64,000 nucleotides of DNA, taken from the NCBI GenBank assembly GCA_947095585.1, contig OX352761.1, positions 136,864,277 through 136,928,276 of the forward strand, read 5' to 3'. Source of the DNA: Nephrocerus scutellatus (Eukaryota; Arthropoda; Insecta; Diptera; Pipunculidae). A model generated the notes under the pieces. It was not told where the DNA came from and made no database searches. It saw only the letters and a list, made by a program, of their open reading frames with translations. This document shows, piece after piece, positions 35,536 through 48,308 of this stretch. Position 1 is the stretch's first letter, and the number at the start of each line of letters is the position of its first letter. The position numbers and the translations under genes were made by a program.

Positions 35536-35895
35536 GTAATTACTTGTGTGAACTGAATTTTCAAAGTGTGTTGTGTGTTGCAAATAATCTCTAAACAACC
35601 GGTAAAAACAACTGTCTACGAATTTAATTATGAAATATTAAAGATGAATATTCATTTGGTCTCATTTTTGGTTCATTTGTTAATATGTTAAAGCACTTCT
35701 TATTTGCTAATGCAGCTTTTTTCCATTAGGTAAGCAACGTTAGATGACGTTTGCCTTTGGTGTAAAGTAGAGATTATTTGGAGGAATTTGAATGCGAAAA
35801 TAGGAAGCAATTGCATAAAAATGAACGATATTTATGTTCTTAATGTAATTTTATTTTAAACCTTTTTTTTTATAAACAGTCAAACACCGACTAGA

Positions 35896-36440
35896 TCAAG
35901 ATTTAACGGCCCATTGAATCATAGCGAGAGGAATGTTCCTGATCTCTCGCTTTATCAATCTTTTTAGTTGCGCAATATTATCAGCTTTATATTTAGCTAG
36001 TTGTGACTTCAAGTAGCGCCACAAGAAATAATCACATGGTGCTAAGTCAGGTGATGAAGGAGTCCATAAGTTAGGATGAACAAATGATTTGTCGAAGAAA
36101 TGCAAGTGTTGCGAGTCTTGGTCGAATATCCAGTTACCATTTGGATAAAAGCGTTTCGAATCTTTGATAAGTGGTTTTAAAAAGATGCTTATGTTGTAAT
36201 CTGCATTTATTTTGGTAACTGGCACAACGAAAATGGGAACTGTTATGTTAAAATAAGATATTCCCAAATATGTATAGCATGGAGACTTTCGGATAAGACA
36301 GTTTTATGGAGGGAAATATTTCCGCCCTAGTTTGCTCGCGACTCAAATATTGCACACTTCTGTGAGTATCGGCATTTGTTAAAAAAAAACCAAGCTTCGT
36401 CAACTTTGATATATTTCTTCAATTTATCACATTTCAGTAG
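35896..36440 (-). mobile_element. Tc1/mariner-superfamily transposase fragment
   Basis: The minus-strand frame includes WTPSSPDLAPCDYFLWRYLK, the third-Asp region of an IS630/Tc1/mariner transposase. Upstream, in another frame, is KYIKVDEAWFF, a plausible first-Asp block, and FESRANXGGNISLH. It has frameshifts and no terminal repeats that I can find. Confidence 0.75.
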
Positions 36441-36594
36441 TGGGTAAGTAGTGGTAGTGGGTGGTATGCATGCAAGAGTCCATTTTTAAATTTCACGGGA
36501 TTAGACGCTTAGCCATCCAATTCAATGTTCTCAGACATAAATTTCTGCGTGTACTGCGTGGATAAATTTTTTTTATCCAAACTACCATACACCT

Positions 36595-37012
36595 ATGCAA
36601 GAACTGCTCCCCGATGATTTGAAAAGAGGCTTGAGTTTACTAACTGGTTGCTGAAGCGGAGCTTAAATGACGAGTTTATTAGCACAAAAAATTTTCGACG
36701 CGCTAATCTCAATTTACAAGAGATGGGATCACAAATTTTCAAAATCTTCACATAGGGGCTGAGGAAAATCCACACAGAAGGAGACAGTCATCATTTTAAC
36801 ACAAATTCAGCGTCAATATGTGGGCAGTTGTAATTGGAAACAAGTTAATCGGCCCCTTCAAACTACCACCCAGGCTGAATTCTACAAACTATCTGGAGTT
36901 TTTGTGAAATGATTTACCAAAACTATTGGAGGACATTCCACTGATTCAACTAGCTGCATCATATTTCCAACATGATGGTGCTCCAGCCCACTATGGTCGA
37001 GGTTAAGGCTTA
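36595..37012 (+). mobile_element. Second Tc1/mariner-superfamily transposase fragment
   Basis: Frames read ELLPDDLKRGL and later, across shifts, IGNKLIGPFKLPPRLNSTNY and YFQHDGAPAHYGR (second-Asp block). The sequence then stops at a SINE in the opposite orientation. It differs from the DD41D elements. Confidence 0.65.
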
Positions 37013-37024
37013 GCGCATATTGAG

Positions 37025-37178
37025 TGCAGGACAACACAGCGTAGCTTAATGCTCTGTGTAGCCCAATGTTAGACTGAAGTAGGTCACCGTGAAAAATACT
37101 TGTGTTACTCTGGGATTCGAACCATGAATCTCCTGCTCAGCAGCCATGCAGTTATTAACTGAGCCACGGTGCTCACTG
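37025..37178 (-). mobile_element. tRNA-derived SINE head, minus strand
   Basis: The minus strand reads GCACCGTGGCTCAGTTAATA (A box) and GGTTCGAATCCCAGAG (B box), then CACAAGTATTTTTCACGGTG, closely matching the head of the 61.7-kb SINE. The 3' half differs, so this is a related subfamily or a chimeric copy. It separates two transposase fragments. Confidence 0.75.
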
Positions 37179-37184
37179 TATGCA

Positions 37185-37720
37185 GGTACGTTAATAAACA
37201 GTATTGTCGAATTTGGAGTGAAGATAATCCACATGCCTTTGCCGAAACACCATTACGTCCAGAGAAAATCACTGTTTGGTGCGCTTTATGAGCCGGCGGA
37301 ATCATTGATCCATGTCTTCAAAAACGATGATGGGTGAAATGTTACAGTCAACGGTGACATGATTTCTAACACTTTTGTACCCCAATTGGCTGGCATAAAT
37401 CAGCGCGGACTACAATTTATTTACTCAAAAAAACATTTAATGAAATACTTATTTCACGTAATGGTCCTGTTAATTGGCCACAGAGATCGTGTGATATAAC
37501 TCCATTAGATTATTTTCTTTGGGGAGATGTTAAGTTACTTGTCTACGCCGATAAACCAGAGACCATCATTGAACACTTGGAACAGAACATTCGGCGAGTT
37601 ATTAGCGAGATACGGCCGCAATTGCTGCGAAAAGTGTGTGAAAATTGGACATCCAGATTGCGCCATCTACGCGCCAGCCGCTGCGTATCATCATATTTAA
37701 GCATTAATGGCATAAAATTA
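37185..37720 (+). mobile_element. DD41D-type mariner fragment
   Basis: Frames read QYCRIWSEDNPHAFAETPLR, then ISRNGPVNWPQRSCDITPLD (third-Asp block), then NIRRVISEIRPQLLRKVCEN. These parallel the transposase at 39.6-40.8 kb (NCRIWSKDNPHAVQELPMHP and ISRNGPVNWPPRSCDLTPLD). It is 5'-truncated and frameshifted. Confidence 0.8.
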
Positions 37721-37914
37721 TCTTTCCAAAGATAGATAAGTTTGATAATCATTGAAAGGGTTTCTGGTATTATGGTTAATGTCTTTTTTGAATGTTTGTG
37801 GATTACTGATATTTCATCACAGAAATACTTCTTGTGTGAGCAAGTGAGCCATTGACATGACTAATTAGCTTTCATACTCGTGAAATAAAAAAAACAACCT
37901 ATACAAATTTTGAG

Positions 37915-38094
37915 TAAGTTCTCTAATCGGAGATACACACCTGTGCAAAGTTTGATACGTGTTAGTTTTTAAAAATTGGCCCTGGGGCCCAATAATTTCC
38001 AAATGTCACCGGAGATACATATGTGTACAAAATTTGAGAAAATCGGACTCCAGGAAATGAGTGAATTTATCACAAGATTTGGCCAGCCAGCCTG
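37915..38094 (+). repeat. Unclassified repeat 'R', copies 2 and 3
   Basis: TCGGAGATACACACCTGTGC at 37927 and CCGGAGATACATATGTGTAC at 38009 are followed by AAAATTTGAGAAAATCGGAC and AAGATTTGGCCAGCCAGCC. The two cores are about 82 bp apart, suggesting an internally repetitive element. Confidence 0.6.
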
Positions 38095-39054
38095 GAACGA
38101 GAAGTTAATATAGAGAATTTAAAAAACTACAAAATTTTGTGACCCAAATCTATGTCATGGTAAGAACATTCCGACAGAAACACAATCACAAAATTGCAAT
38201 TTTTTACTATGCATCAATGTGAAAATTAAATTAGCCAAATAAAAAATATAGCTAACGACGAAGATAAAAAAGTTAATGATTCACCGCGACGTCTGTGCCA
38301 ATCTCCTTGAAATGCCAATCGTTGAAATGAATTGATACTTTGTGTCTAAGATTCCAGTATTTACCACTTCTTCACATTCTCTTTGCACAAGCCAGGAATA
38401 ACAACCAACCACAAGATAATACAAATGAAGACATTTTATACATCAATCACAAGCACATAACACAAGGTCTATCGTGGCGTATGCGTAATATAATAAAGTT
38501 GTTGTTTAGTTTTTTCGATGAAGAAAAAACCACAGCTCGGCAATTTCTGCTAATGTGGATTTAGTACTGCCATAAATTTATTAAGACTCTTTGTGTTATA
38601 TCTTTCGAACAAGTACTCAATAAAAACTTGGAACGTAATCAGTAAATCGAGCAGCTAGATCATCACATTTCCATCGACATTGAGTCGTTAGAAGAGGTAA
38701 GAGTTGGTACGCTCTGATCAAGGAATGTAATGGTACCTTCCAAACGAACTAAGCATTTTGCTCATCTAACTAAACTAAAAAAATGCCCGCAACATTTGCT
38801 TGTTAATCGGGATCGATAGGTTTTTTTTTTTAAAGAAACAAAAGCTATCCGGACTAGAGTCATAAAAGAAAACATTGAATTTAATTAAATTATTATTTTA
38901 AAATTGTTTTATTCCCTTAAAGAGAAATTCAAGCAATATTAGAAGATTTTATTGGGTTCTGTGTTATTACTTATCCGGTACTGGACTCCCACATAATACC
39001 TCTCAGCCTCTCGTTTTCCCCAAAAAGAAAGAAGAAGAAGTTTTATGATTCTGG
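38095..39054. other. No gene identified
   Basis: AT-rich DNA with short chance frames; no repeat boundaries recognised. Confidence 0.35.
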
Positions 39055-39290
39055 GCTGGTTCATCGCATAGCAATTCATAGCATAGCAATTCATCGCAGG
39101 GTCCCATATCGACACCTTTTAAAAAACATTTTTGAAAATTATGGACACAGTGCCATAAGATTCGCGATGCAAAATACTTTTCTTGCGACGAGTTGCTCTG
39201 CCACGATGAATGCTTTGCGATGAATTTTTGATACGATACATTGCTACGCGATGAATTGCTTGTGATGAATTTCTATGCGATGAGCCAACC
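39055..39290. mobile_element. Foldback element with iterated CATCGCA/AATTCAT motifs
   Basis: The left arm GGTTCATCGCATAGCAATTC (39058) is matched by the complement of the right arm ATTTCTATGCGATGAGCCAA near 39268. Within each arm the motif GCAATTCATCGCA, or its complement TGCGATGAATTGC, recurs several times. About 100 bp of unrelated sequence lies between. Non-coding; resembles foldback/MITE elements. Confidence 0.65.
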
Positions 39291-39628
39291 GGGTACGAGT
39301 TTTATAGTAGCACTTTAATTAATTCGGATAAATACTAAAAAGCCACACTAGCATCTCGATATCATTTCGTGTAGAATAAATAAATAAATAGCTTGTACTA
39401 AGGCAGAAACCGCTGCAAAAATTACTTTGGAACGATATTCATCTTATATGCAACGTTCACTTAGTGGGCGATAAAATAAAATTTCTTAATTGCCTTTAAA
39501 TGACAGAGCTTTCTCCAACTTAGAAAAGTTAACGTCTACAAGGTTTTTGACATATCAGGTTCTGGCTGGTTTACAACGTTATAACCCGGTAATTGGTGTA
39601 CATCTCTATATTGTTTTTATTCAATATA

Positions 39629-40895
39629 TCGGGTGTTTTTTTAAGAGGTTGCCGATTTTTTTTTTGAATAAAACACATATAAAATTATGAAATGACCAAA
39701 ACATTTAAACACAATTTCTGGCATATGGCTACCACGACTATTTTTCACAAATGTCATTCTGGAGGTCCAATTTTCCAGCACTTTTTCAAGCATTTGAGGG
39801 CGTATGTCAGCAATGACACGTTGAATATTGGTTTCCAAAGCGTCAATCGATTGAGGTTTATCCACATAAACCAATGACTTCACGTATCCCCACAAAAAGT
39901 AATCGAGTGGCGTCAAATCGCACGAACGCGGAGGCCAATTCACCGGACCATTTCTCGAAATAATGTTGTCGTTGAAAGTTTCTTTCAATAAGTCGATTGT
40001 TTCACGTGCTGTATGGCAAGTGGCACCATCTTGTTGAAACCACATTTCATCCATATCCATATCTTCAAGATTTGACAACAAAAACTCATTTAACATGGTT
40101 CTGTATCGATTTCCATTCACGGTAACGCGTCGTCCTTCCTCATTTTTAAAGAAATATGGACCGATGATCCCACCAGCCCATAGACCGCATCAAACAGTAC
40201 ATTTATCAGGATGCATTGGTAATTCTTGAACGGCGTGTGGATTATCTTTGCTCCAAATGCGACAATTTTGTTTGTTGACGTATCCATTTAACAAAAAATG
40301 CGCCTCATCACTGAAGAGAATTTTACGGTAAAAAAATGGATCTTCGTTCAATTGATTTAACGACCAATCACTGAATTCACGGCGCAAACGATGGTCGTGT
40401 GGCTTTAATTCTTGCACCAATTGAATTTTGTATGGCACCAAACCCAAATCTTTACGTAAAATTTTCCATAAAGTCGATGGACAAAGTCCAATTTGCTGAG
40501 CACGACGACGAATCGATAAATTGTCGTTTTCTTCGACACTGGCCTCAACGACAGCAATATTTTCTTCTGTACGAACTCTTCTCATTCTTGTCGGTCGCTT
40601 GGCATCCAAAAGAGTGAATGTAGACCGAAATTTGGTAATTACGTTCTTTATGGTGGTCTCTGACGGACGATTATGTGCACCATAAAATTCACGAAGTGCT
40701 CTATAAACATTTTTAATTGAACACTGATTTTGAAAATAAATTTCCACGATTTGAAAACGTTGTTCTGGAGTTAACCTATTCATAATGATTTGCCAAACAA
40801 TACTGAGTAGAAATGCCACTTTGAGCTGTCAAAACAACTGTCATAAAATAAAACGACATCTATCGGAAAAACAAACCTCCTAAAAAAACACCCGT
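39629..40895 (-). mobile_element. Near-complete mariner element, DD41D (rosa-like)
   Basis: The terminal inverted repeats match at 20 of 21 bases: CGGGTGTTTTTTTAAGAGG from 39630, and on the complement CGGGTGTTTTTTTAGGAGG from 40894. TA lies on both outer sides, 39627-39628 and 40896-40897, as expected for the superfamily. At 1.27 kb it has the normal size of a mariner. It contains a single transposase frame with one stop codon (see next entry). Confidence 0.93.
39641..40783 (-). pseudogene. DD41D mariner transposase with one in-frame TGA
   Basis: The likely start is the Met at 40783 (MNRLTPEQRFQIVEIYF); a further Met lies 12 codons upstream. The frame is open to TGA at 40190-40192, where the sequence CTV-stop-CGLWAGGIIGP suggests a lost Trp codon. 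It then continues in the same frame to 39641. The N-terminal half has two helix-turn-helix-like regions (TIKNVITKF and SIRRRAQQIGLCPSTLWKIL). Catalytic blocks are ILFSDEAHF, WFQQDGATCH and DLTPLDYFLWG; 41 residues separate the second and third Asp. All three acidic residues are kept. The enzyme cuts and pastes the element at TA sites. Only the nonsense codon prevents a full-length product. Confidence 0.9.
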
Positions 40896-42257
40896 TATAT
40901 TCCTTCTTTACGTGAAAAATTAATTTACTAAATTATAATTATCAGGTTAACTACAAGTTTCGTAGTTGCACTGCACTTATAACTGCATCACACCTCTATC
41001 TTTTGATCTTATCGTGGTTTGTACATTTGCATTTTGCTTGCATTTAATAATAATTTTTTGGGAGAGTCTAACCAACCTTCAAAAATTGCTGAAGATGACG
41101 CTGCTCGCTTGCAACCGCAAACAAGTCAAGAAGCAGATTAATCTTGAGATTAAAAACTGCCATCGACATCGACACCGCCATCGACAACAAAAACGAAAAA
41201 TAAAACAAACCACCAACTTCACAGAGCACTTGACGCTCATTATAGTGTTGTATACGCCCGCCAGAAGGTGCTCTTTGGTTTCGACACAGATTGTGATGCG
41301 GTAGGTAGGTGATCGCGCGCCTTATTGCTGCACTGCTGTAGTTTACTGCACTTGCGCAGTTCATCAGTCAGATTCGATTTTAAATGTCAAGTGTGGTTGA
41401 ACTTCTTGTGGCGACGATAATCGTCGTGATGTGCTGGTGTGGTGTGGTGTAATAAAATGTAATGAAAACGACCTGCAATGTACTTGTTATTGTTACTTGC
41501 TACTACTTGCAATTTTGCATAGGGGTTCGCTTCACATGGCATTGCCTTAATAAGCATTGTAACGTCGTATTGCACAACACAACTCCAGTGAAAAACGCCC
41601 GTTTTTTTTCAAACTTCAAGGTGTTACTATACACGAAACAACAAACAAACTAGACAGAGGAGGTAGGGGACGAGATGAAGGTAGATTTGTTTAGAGACCA
41701 ACGAGAATTGAATGAATACTTAAAGAAGTGTTTAGTTGCTCGGACTAATTTGGACGGGACGGGAGTCTGTCATAATTCTAACTTAATAACTGCAATTTAG
41801 CGAGATAGCTTGTTGTTATTTGGACATAAGAATTGCGCGTTCATCAACCCAAATTGAAAAATATCACAAGAAAGAGCTGACAAGTTGTGTTTCCGTTGGA
41901 TTTATTTTGGGTTATTTTTATTTGTTGGCACTTGAAGCAGTCAATCGGATTATTTTTTTCAAACAAGAACCTACTATAGATTTTTTTTTCAAATCCTTAA
42001 CAAAATGCTATCCTAAATGACACAACTGTTATGTGTGTTCTACTACTGCCGAGCAATTTTTAAAATTGATTTTTATTTTAAGTTCGCGGAATAAGATTTA
42101 AAGATAGTAATAGGAAAATAGTAATAATGAAATATCACATTCGGTGGTAAAAATGTCAAACAATACGAGTATCCCACCAAAAAAGCACAGTGTGGAATTT
42201 GTAAGAAGCAGAAGTTATAAAAAAATTTTCACTAGGGATTCATAATTCTAAGCTAAG
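40896..42257. other. No gene identified
   Basis: A 112-codon plus frame (40966-41304) holds a His-Arg run made by GACATCGACATCGACACCGC repeats. It lacks other coding signs. Otherwise AT-rich. Confidence 0.35.
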
Positions 42258-42985
42258 CTAAGCGGTTTCTTTTGAACACAAATGACGAAATACCGTCGGG
42301 TCCAGTCGCTTTATTGGGGTCAACTTCTTTAAGAATCTTTGAAACAGCTCGTTGTCGGAAATAGATTTTAGACATGGTCCTACCTTGGGAAGAATTGGTG
42401 GACTTTGGTTAGAGAATGGAAGGGAAGACGCACAAGCAAAATGCGAAGCTCAGAGATTGGATTTCTGAATACCAGTTTTACAAAGAATACCATTATGCAA
42501 TAAAGAAGGAACAGAAGAAGACTTGTCTGAAAGTTTATTTTAACCTTGGCTGCCAACGACCAAACGCTTCTACTGTTTGAATCTGATTATTATTATTTTG
42601 CACCTGTTTATTATGGCGTTTGCTCTGTTTCTGGCTATTCTAAACTTCTTCTTTTCTTTTTCTTTTCTTCGGAAGGGCAATTAACGTAGTCCAAATGGGC
42701 TATTTTTTTACTGGCGAGTGCTGACTTGCATTTTTCATTAAACCACTTATTCTTACGAACATTGCTTTTCTTAAAGGAGGAAGGAATACAATTTTACATT
42801 CCTAGCAAAATTGTTGACGTGATAAGTTGAGATGCTTCATCGGTATTATTGTTGGAAGAGCAGGTTGACCAATTAAATGAGCTATAAAATTGATTGAGGA
42901 GCTCCCAGTTAGCATTTGAAATTTGGCTATTACCAGAGCGTGGTCGAAAAGTCCTATTCTCTTAGCTGTTGGGGATTATTTTCTT
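42258..42985 (-). mobile_element. CR1/Jockey-like LINE fragment, minus strand
   Basis: Minus-strand pieces read NKWFNEKCKSALASKKIAHL (linker between endonuclease and RT, near 42690-42760) and SKILKEVDPNKATGPDGISS (start of RT, near 42280-42345). They are in the right order for a minus-strand element. The RT core itself is missing. Confidence 0.72.
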
Positions 42986-45379
42986 AGGATTTAGTTTTTG
43001 GGGATTTCGAGTGTCTCCCATTAACAAAAGGCGTGCCCTTGCCTTATGAAAACGCACTGGTTCTCAAGGATTACATTGCCATCGCATCTATGTGGCTTTC
43101 AGAAATAAGCTCATCCGCCTTACAACTCTTATTCTCCCTAAACCAGGTGCTGCCATTCCGAAAGCAAAAGCGAATTGTCAATTTGAATTGACTTATTTCA
43201 AATACCACACGCAACTGGTGCAAGTGACAACTTTCAATGTGTGCGCCTCGTTTTGTATTGCTCTGCAATGGCTGAGATCACATTGCATCTCTTCTGAGTC
43301 GCGTCAATCATTCACGTGAGTTGTCCTACATCATGATCACCTTGACTGCAATAGATCACCGGCCATAAAACATTAGCGCTTTGTCCCTCTCCGTTCATGA
43401 GTCAACGTAACTTTCCAATGATGATGATGCATTTGATGTCAATTTTTATGGCAATCTCAAATAACTTGGACCACAAATACTCTTGTGGAATAGCCATAGC
43501 AATCAATGCAAACCCTGTTCTGGGAGTGACGCTCTCCAGGATCACTCATTGCATCAGTAGATGGAAGCTAAGCAAGCATTAATTGGGACTACGAATTTTT
43601 ATTTTTCACTTTTCATTAACTGCAGCTTTGCGTTGACTTAAAAGGGGAACTTTGCCGCATTTACATCGTCATTCCCATGAGAACGAGTGCGTTAGTTGGG
43701 TAAGACATCATGTTGTTAGTTTCATCGTTCCGTTGCGCTACTTACATTCTTAGGCCTCTATTCATGTTTTTTCCATATGGCGCACTCTAGGAATTTTAGT
43801 TGTAATCGTTTAATACCCCCGATCGAACATCGAAACGAGTGCTTAATTGCATATCAAATGGGTTTGCATGTGTGCTAGCCACCGGACAGATTTGTATGTA
43901 CATGTATCTAACGACGATCGGATTTCATGAGATTATATAGATTACTTTTGCGTGCGCACTGAATGGTAAAAATCAGCAGCAAAACTACCCGGCGTGTGTA
44001 CGTCGTACAAATATGCAAATTTTATTTCCAATTAAATGTCACCCTGTTTTTTTAGAGATCTTCCTTCATGAACGCATATTGTTTATGTGTATGGATTTCG
44101 TTTTGTCCAGTTACAATAATTATTCATTAGTGGTGCTCTGCAGTTTGTTTGCTGCATCTTCGACATAATCATTATTGCTGTATAATTACCAACAATAAGT
44201 ACTACTAAAAAAGAGCGCTCTTGGTATGCAGAAGAGTTTCAAAGCAAATCTCAGAATAAGGCACTGGATGTACGTCATAACAATTATACCAATGATGAAA
44301 AAGCTTGACTTTAAGAATAACTTTAAAGTCAACCTGGACAGTAAGAAGGAATGAAGGTTTCTAACTGAATAACTAATACGAGTACATCCCGCTCTATAGG
44401 ATCAAATAATGGATTTAAAAAAATCAGAAGGCTCTGATGCGGGAGTACATGGACGAATAACCAAGTACATACTTCGAAGCCATTGGAGAATATTGCAAGC
44501 AGAAGTGGATCGAAAAGAGGAACATGAGACATCAAGACGGACAGCCAATCAGCAATTAACACTCTAGATGCTTATCACATCAAGTGAAGGCTGGTGAAAG
44601 AATGCAGGGCAAAACTGAACAAACTTGGTGAGAACAACTTGGCGGTCACACCATCAACGAGGCAGTGGAAGAACTTGCGCACAAGGGAACAGAAAGTCCA
44701 CTAGTAGGACCAGAATATATTCTTTGATAAAGGGTACCACGCAATTCGAGAAGAGATACATAAAATGGAAGCAGCAGCTGTAGCCGATAGATGAAAAAAA
44801 AACTCCCTGGCCTACGTTAGAAAAAAGAAATGTTGGGGAGCTACAACCCAAATAGGTCTCGGATAATACTTGGTCTGAGCAAAAGTAGTGTAAAAATCAT
44901 TACAGGGTTCCAAACAGTGAATTGAAGACAGAAAGCACATCTAAGGAAACTAGGACTAGAAAAGGATTGCAGCTGTATGGTATGCGAAGAGGCGGATGCG
45001 ACCCCGATATTCTCAACGAATGCGGCCCACACGATCTCAGACTCTTAGAAGCATTCTTTAAATCATTCGGTTCTTAGGAGCCATTGGTATGCAGATATGC
45101 TTTAGGGATCGGCCATTTCCATAGCACTACTCGCAATAATTACTTTTCTTTATATTGGTAGATCTGTTGCATATAGAAGATACAATGTTTCTTTCTTAAC
45201 GCTACCTTGTGATTTAGTAATTAGTTATTTATACCAACACAACACACATAACATATATGAGATGCTACATATATCTGAATCGTCAGTGCTAATGCACTCG
45301 CTGCTACTAGCTCATCGATAAGTTACATAAACCTGAATTTGACACTTTTTTGTATACAATATTCGCAATCGACAAGGAG
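42986..45379. other. No gene identified; possible TE remains at 44.3-45.0 kb
   Basis: Plus-strand fragments near 44380-44710 have a TE-like feel (GGHTINEAVEELAHKGTESP) but I cannot assign them. The rest is AT-rich without recognised features. Confidence 0.3.
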
Positions 45380-45888
45380 TTCGCACCCTTATAATGCTTG
45401 GCTATATGCTTGGTCCCGCTTTTAAAATAGTGGAGCACGAATTTGAAGTAGTGCAATCCTTTAACTATCTCGGGTCACCTATAGCAGCGCGGATAACAGC
45501 ATGGAACCAGAAATACGCGCACGGTTGTTCAAATCCAACAAAACCTATTTTAGTCTGCCAAGACTCTTCAAATCCAGGAATTCTACCATAACATCCAAAC
45601 TGCTGGTGTATAAGACAGTGTCCATACCAGTACTTACATACGCATCCGAGACTTGGGTGCTTAGCAAAAAGCATTCTGACCTCTTAGCCGCGTTCGAGAG
45701 AAAAGTCTTACGAAGAATTGTTGGCCCCGTATGTGAGGAAGGCGATTCCGGAGACTCTACAATGATGAGTTCAACAAGCGTTACGCGATGTCGACACCGT
45801 GAAGAGAATTAAGCTCGGTAGGCTCCGATGGGCAGGACACCTAGCTCGCATGACATCGGTTGTAGAGCCAAATATGATGATGATGATA
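45380..45888 (+). mobile_element. RTE-like LINE, 3' part
   Basis: Frames read FEVVQSFNYLGSPIAA, SKLLVYKTVSIPVLTYASET, AAFERKVLRRIVGPVCEEG and KRIKLGRLRWAGHLARMT, and end in GAGCCAAATATGATGATGAT. It aligns with the 16.3-16.7 kb copy but keeps the thumb region that copy lost, and lacks the stretch just before the tail that the other keeps. 5'-truncated. Confidence 0.85.
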
Positions 45889-47785
45889 TGTTTGGCACAC
45901 CATGGGAGTTTAGGCAAAGGAGAGGAAAAGATGTAGACTTTAATCCCTTGTGTCATAATCTGTTAAATGAGTACACCACATCTAAAAAAACACTTGAAAC
46001 TACTTTTTAACTCAGCAATGATCGACGCAAACGAAAACATCGTTTTTCAGATTGCTTCCTTCCCAGAAGTACATAAATCATCAAGGCGAATATTCAAAAA
46101 AAAAAAACTCATGTATAAAACTTTTAAAGCAACCTTATCGGATCATATAGTTTTAAGTCTATTTAATTCGTACATGTGTTCTTCAAGCCAATTTTTTTAA
46201 ATTAGGAAGACAAATACAATGAAGACTGAATAAAGTCGTATCTATCAGTAAGTCTATCGGTATCCGTAGTATGATTATGGTCGCTCTCAATTAACATCGA
46301 CTTCCATTTATAACTCGCACGTTCTTAATAATTTAAAAACTCGATTTAAGTGTAGCTTTTCAATGGGCATTGTAACTATCGATTATAGCATTTTTATAGC
46401 TTTGCCTTAAAATTGTATTTTTCTTTTTGGTTGACAAGATCAACTTGTTGCTGCAAAATTGCGTTCAATTGAATTCAAGGAACAAGGTGAGGGTCGAACA
46501 ACAATTTAAATTACAAATAAATTAATAAAATAGTACGAGCCTATTGCTGAAAAGGAAAAAATCGCTCACTGTCGAGAAGTTCAATTGAAAGACTTTAATG
46601 TCGATTACCTTGCAGCATATTGCACTGCTGAGTAAAAACAATAGAGAGGAAACACAGTTTTTCCTTTCATTTCCATATGCCTGTTACCTGCTGTTTCTTA
46701 GTGAAATTCGTGGTTAAATGGGAAATTGTTAATTTGGTCGAACCAAATTCCAGTAATGAGTTTGTTCGATTGTTCGTTCAGCAGCCATGCACCAACCAAT
46801 GTAGCACATTATTGCAGTTATATTATTGCATCATACGAAGCGAGTTTGCTTTAGTCCCAGCATAGTATAATGAACCAAAACGTTTGCGCAAGAGCTTCAG
46901 TGTATGTGTATGTGCAGCTCAGAACAACAATTAGAAAACGCGTTTACGCGGCACATTAATCCGATGGCTCTTGCTTTGTGCGTATCGATATATTGCACAA
47001 CTCAGTGAGGCCGAGGTCCAAAGACAACAATTAAATGATTGTTGTTGTTGTTGTTGTTGCTGTCGCGAATATTTTATTGTTCATTAATGTTGGTTGTTGC
47101 ATTGTTTACATTGAAGAAAAAGTGGGTTACTAAAAGGTGTGGTTAGATGTGTGCCGAAAGTAAAGTCGTTATGCGCTCAAACAATAAACTTCAAGATTTT
47201 TGCCACTTACCGGATTCACTCACTCAGGCTGCTGTTCACGTTTAATGGGCGAAAGCATTGAATGTGTGAACACTTTCAATTGCAATCCTACAATTCACAA
47301 TCCCAACAACAACAAACAAAAAAGCTAAAAGACATGATCTCATCTTCAACAAGAAATGGTAAGTTAGTCTCACATGAGCGGTCTTGTGTTGTAGGAGCCA
47401 CCATCACTATCACTTTACTGCATTGCATAAGCGATAACAGGTAAATTAACCCTCGTCAGATCACATAAGTAAATTTGCTACTTTTGTATTTTTTAATTTT
47501 GATAAAGTTTTTTCTTTAAGTCATAAGATTTCGGAAAACACCATGGTGACATTGGTCTAAATTATATACAGTTAATTTTATAAAAATTTCTCCACCCTCC
47601 CTAAGACAGCGGATGAAGTTTATTTTACACCCATAAAAAGCGGGTTAGATAGAATACTTATATATATACTTATATAAACTTTAAAATGAAGATTATCAAA
47701 GAAAAGATTACGATTGCACAAAACCGAGACCCTAAAAATACCTATTGGGAAAATTAAAAAAATTAACTAAAAAAATATCTCAGTG
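45889..47785. other. No gene identified
   Basis: AT-rich DNA with a (GTT)n microsatellite at about 47039-47060. No supported exon. Confidence 0.35.
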
Positions 47786-47853
47786 AAATTCGAACCCGAG
47801 ACTTATACACCTTCTACCACCCATGGTCTAACCGATGAGCCATGAAACACACA
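47786..47853 (-). mobile_element. tRNA-like SINE head, minus strand
   Basis: The minus strand reads CATGGCTCATCGGTTAGACC (A-box-like) and CGGGTTCGAATTTC (B-box-like) 40 bases later. No mature tRNA fold with a proper acceptor stem is apparent, so a SINE remnant or tRNA pseudogene is likelier than a tRNA gene. Confidence 0.45.
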
Positions 47854-47924
47854 TCACAATTAGCTGCTTTTGCAAACTTGTTCTCATTGTGAGTTTAATC
47901 CTCCTTCTCGTTGGCTTTGTACAG

Positions 47925-48006
47925 GGTGGTTGGCGCATCAAGAACGAAGGGGTTTGCATTTTTTATAATGGTTTTTTCGATGTAGTGCAGAATTTGTCCC
48001 AATTAG
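47925..48006 (+). CDS. Weak candidate internal exon
   Basis: A pyrimidine-rich acceptor (CCTTCTCGTTGGCTTTGTACAG) precedes a frame GGWRIKNEGVCIFYNGFFDV ending near TTAG|GTATGA. The phase does not fit the signal-peptide exon at 35.5 kb. It could be chance. Confidence 0.15.
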
Positions 48007-48308
48007 GTATGAAAAATGATATTTTTTAAATAATAATTCAAATAATTTCTGTTGTCTGTTTATCTATCTGTATCGATATAACGCTGAGTAGGTGGCGGAT
48101 TCGATATATTTACAAAAAGTTCATATTCACACCATATGTTCGTTTTAGGACCCGGTAGGTGACGAAATATTTACGAAAATGTGTATTTATGGTCTGAAAG
48201 TGGCGCTGGGATAACATATGAAAATTTGTAGTGAAAAATAGTGAATGAATTGATCTGGTTTCAACGACCGAAGTTCTTCGATCGTTATTATATCCCTTCG
48301 AAAAACAG

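Noticed and set aside
40966..41304. 112-codon plus frame with a His-Arg run
   Set aside because: The run comes from a short CGACAT repeat; hydrophobic flanks look like chance frame in AT-rich DNA.
47786..47853. Functional tRNA gene
   Set aside because: A- and B-box-like motifs exist, but no convincing acceptor stem or T-run terminator.
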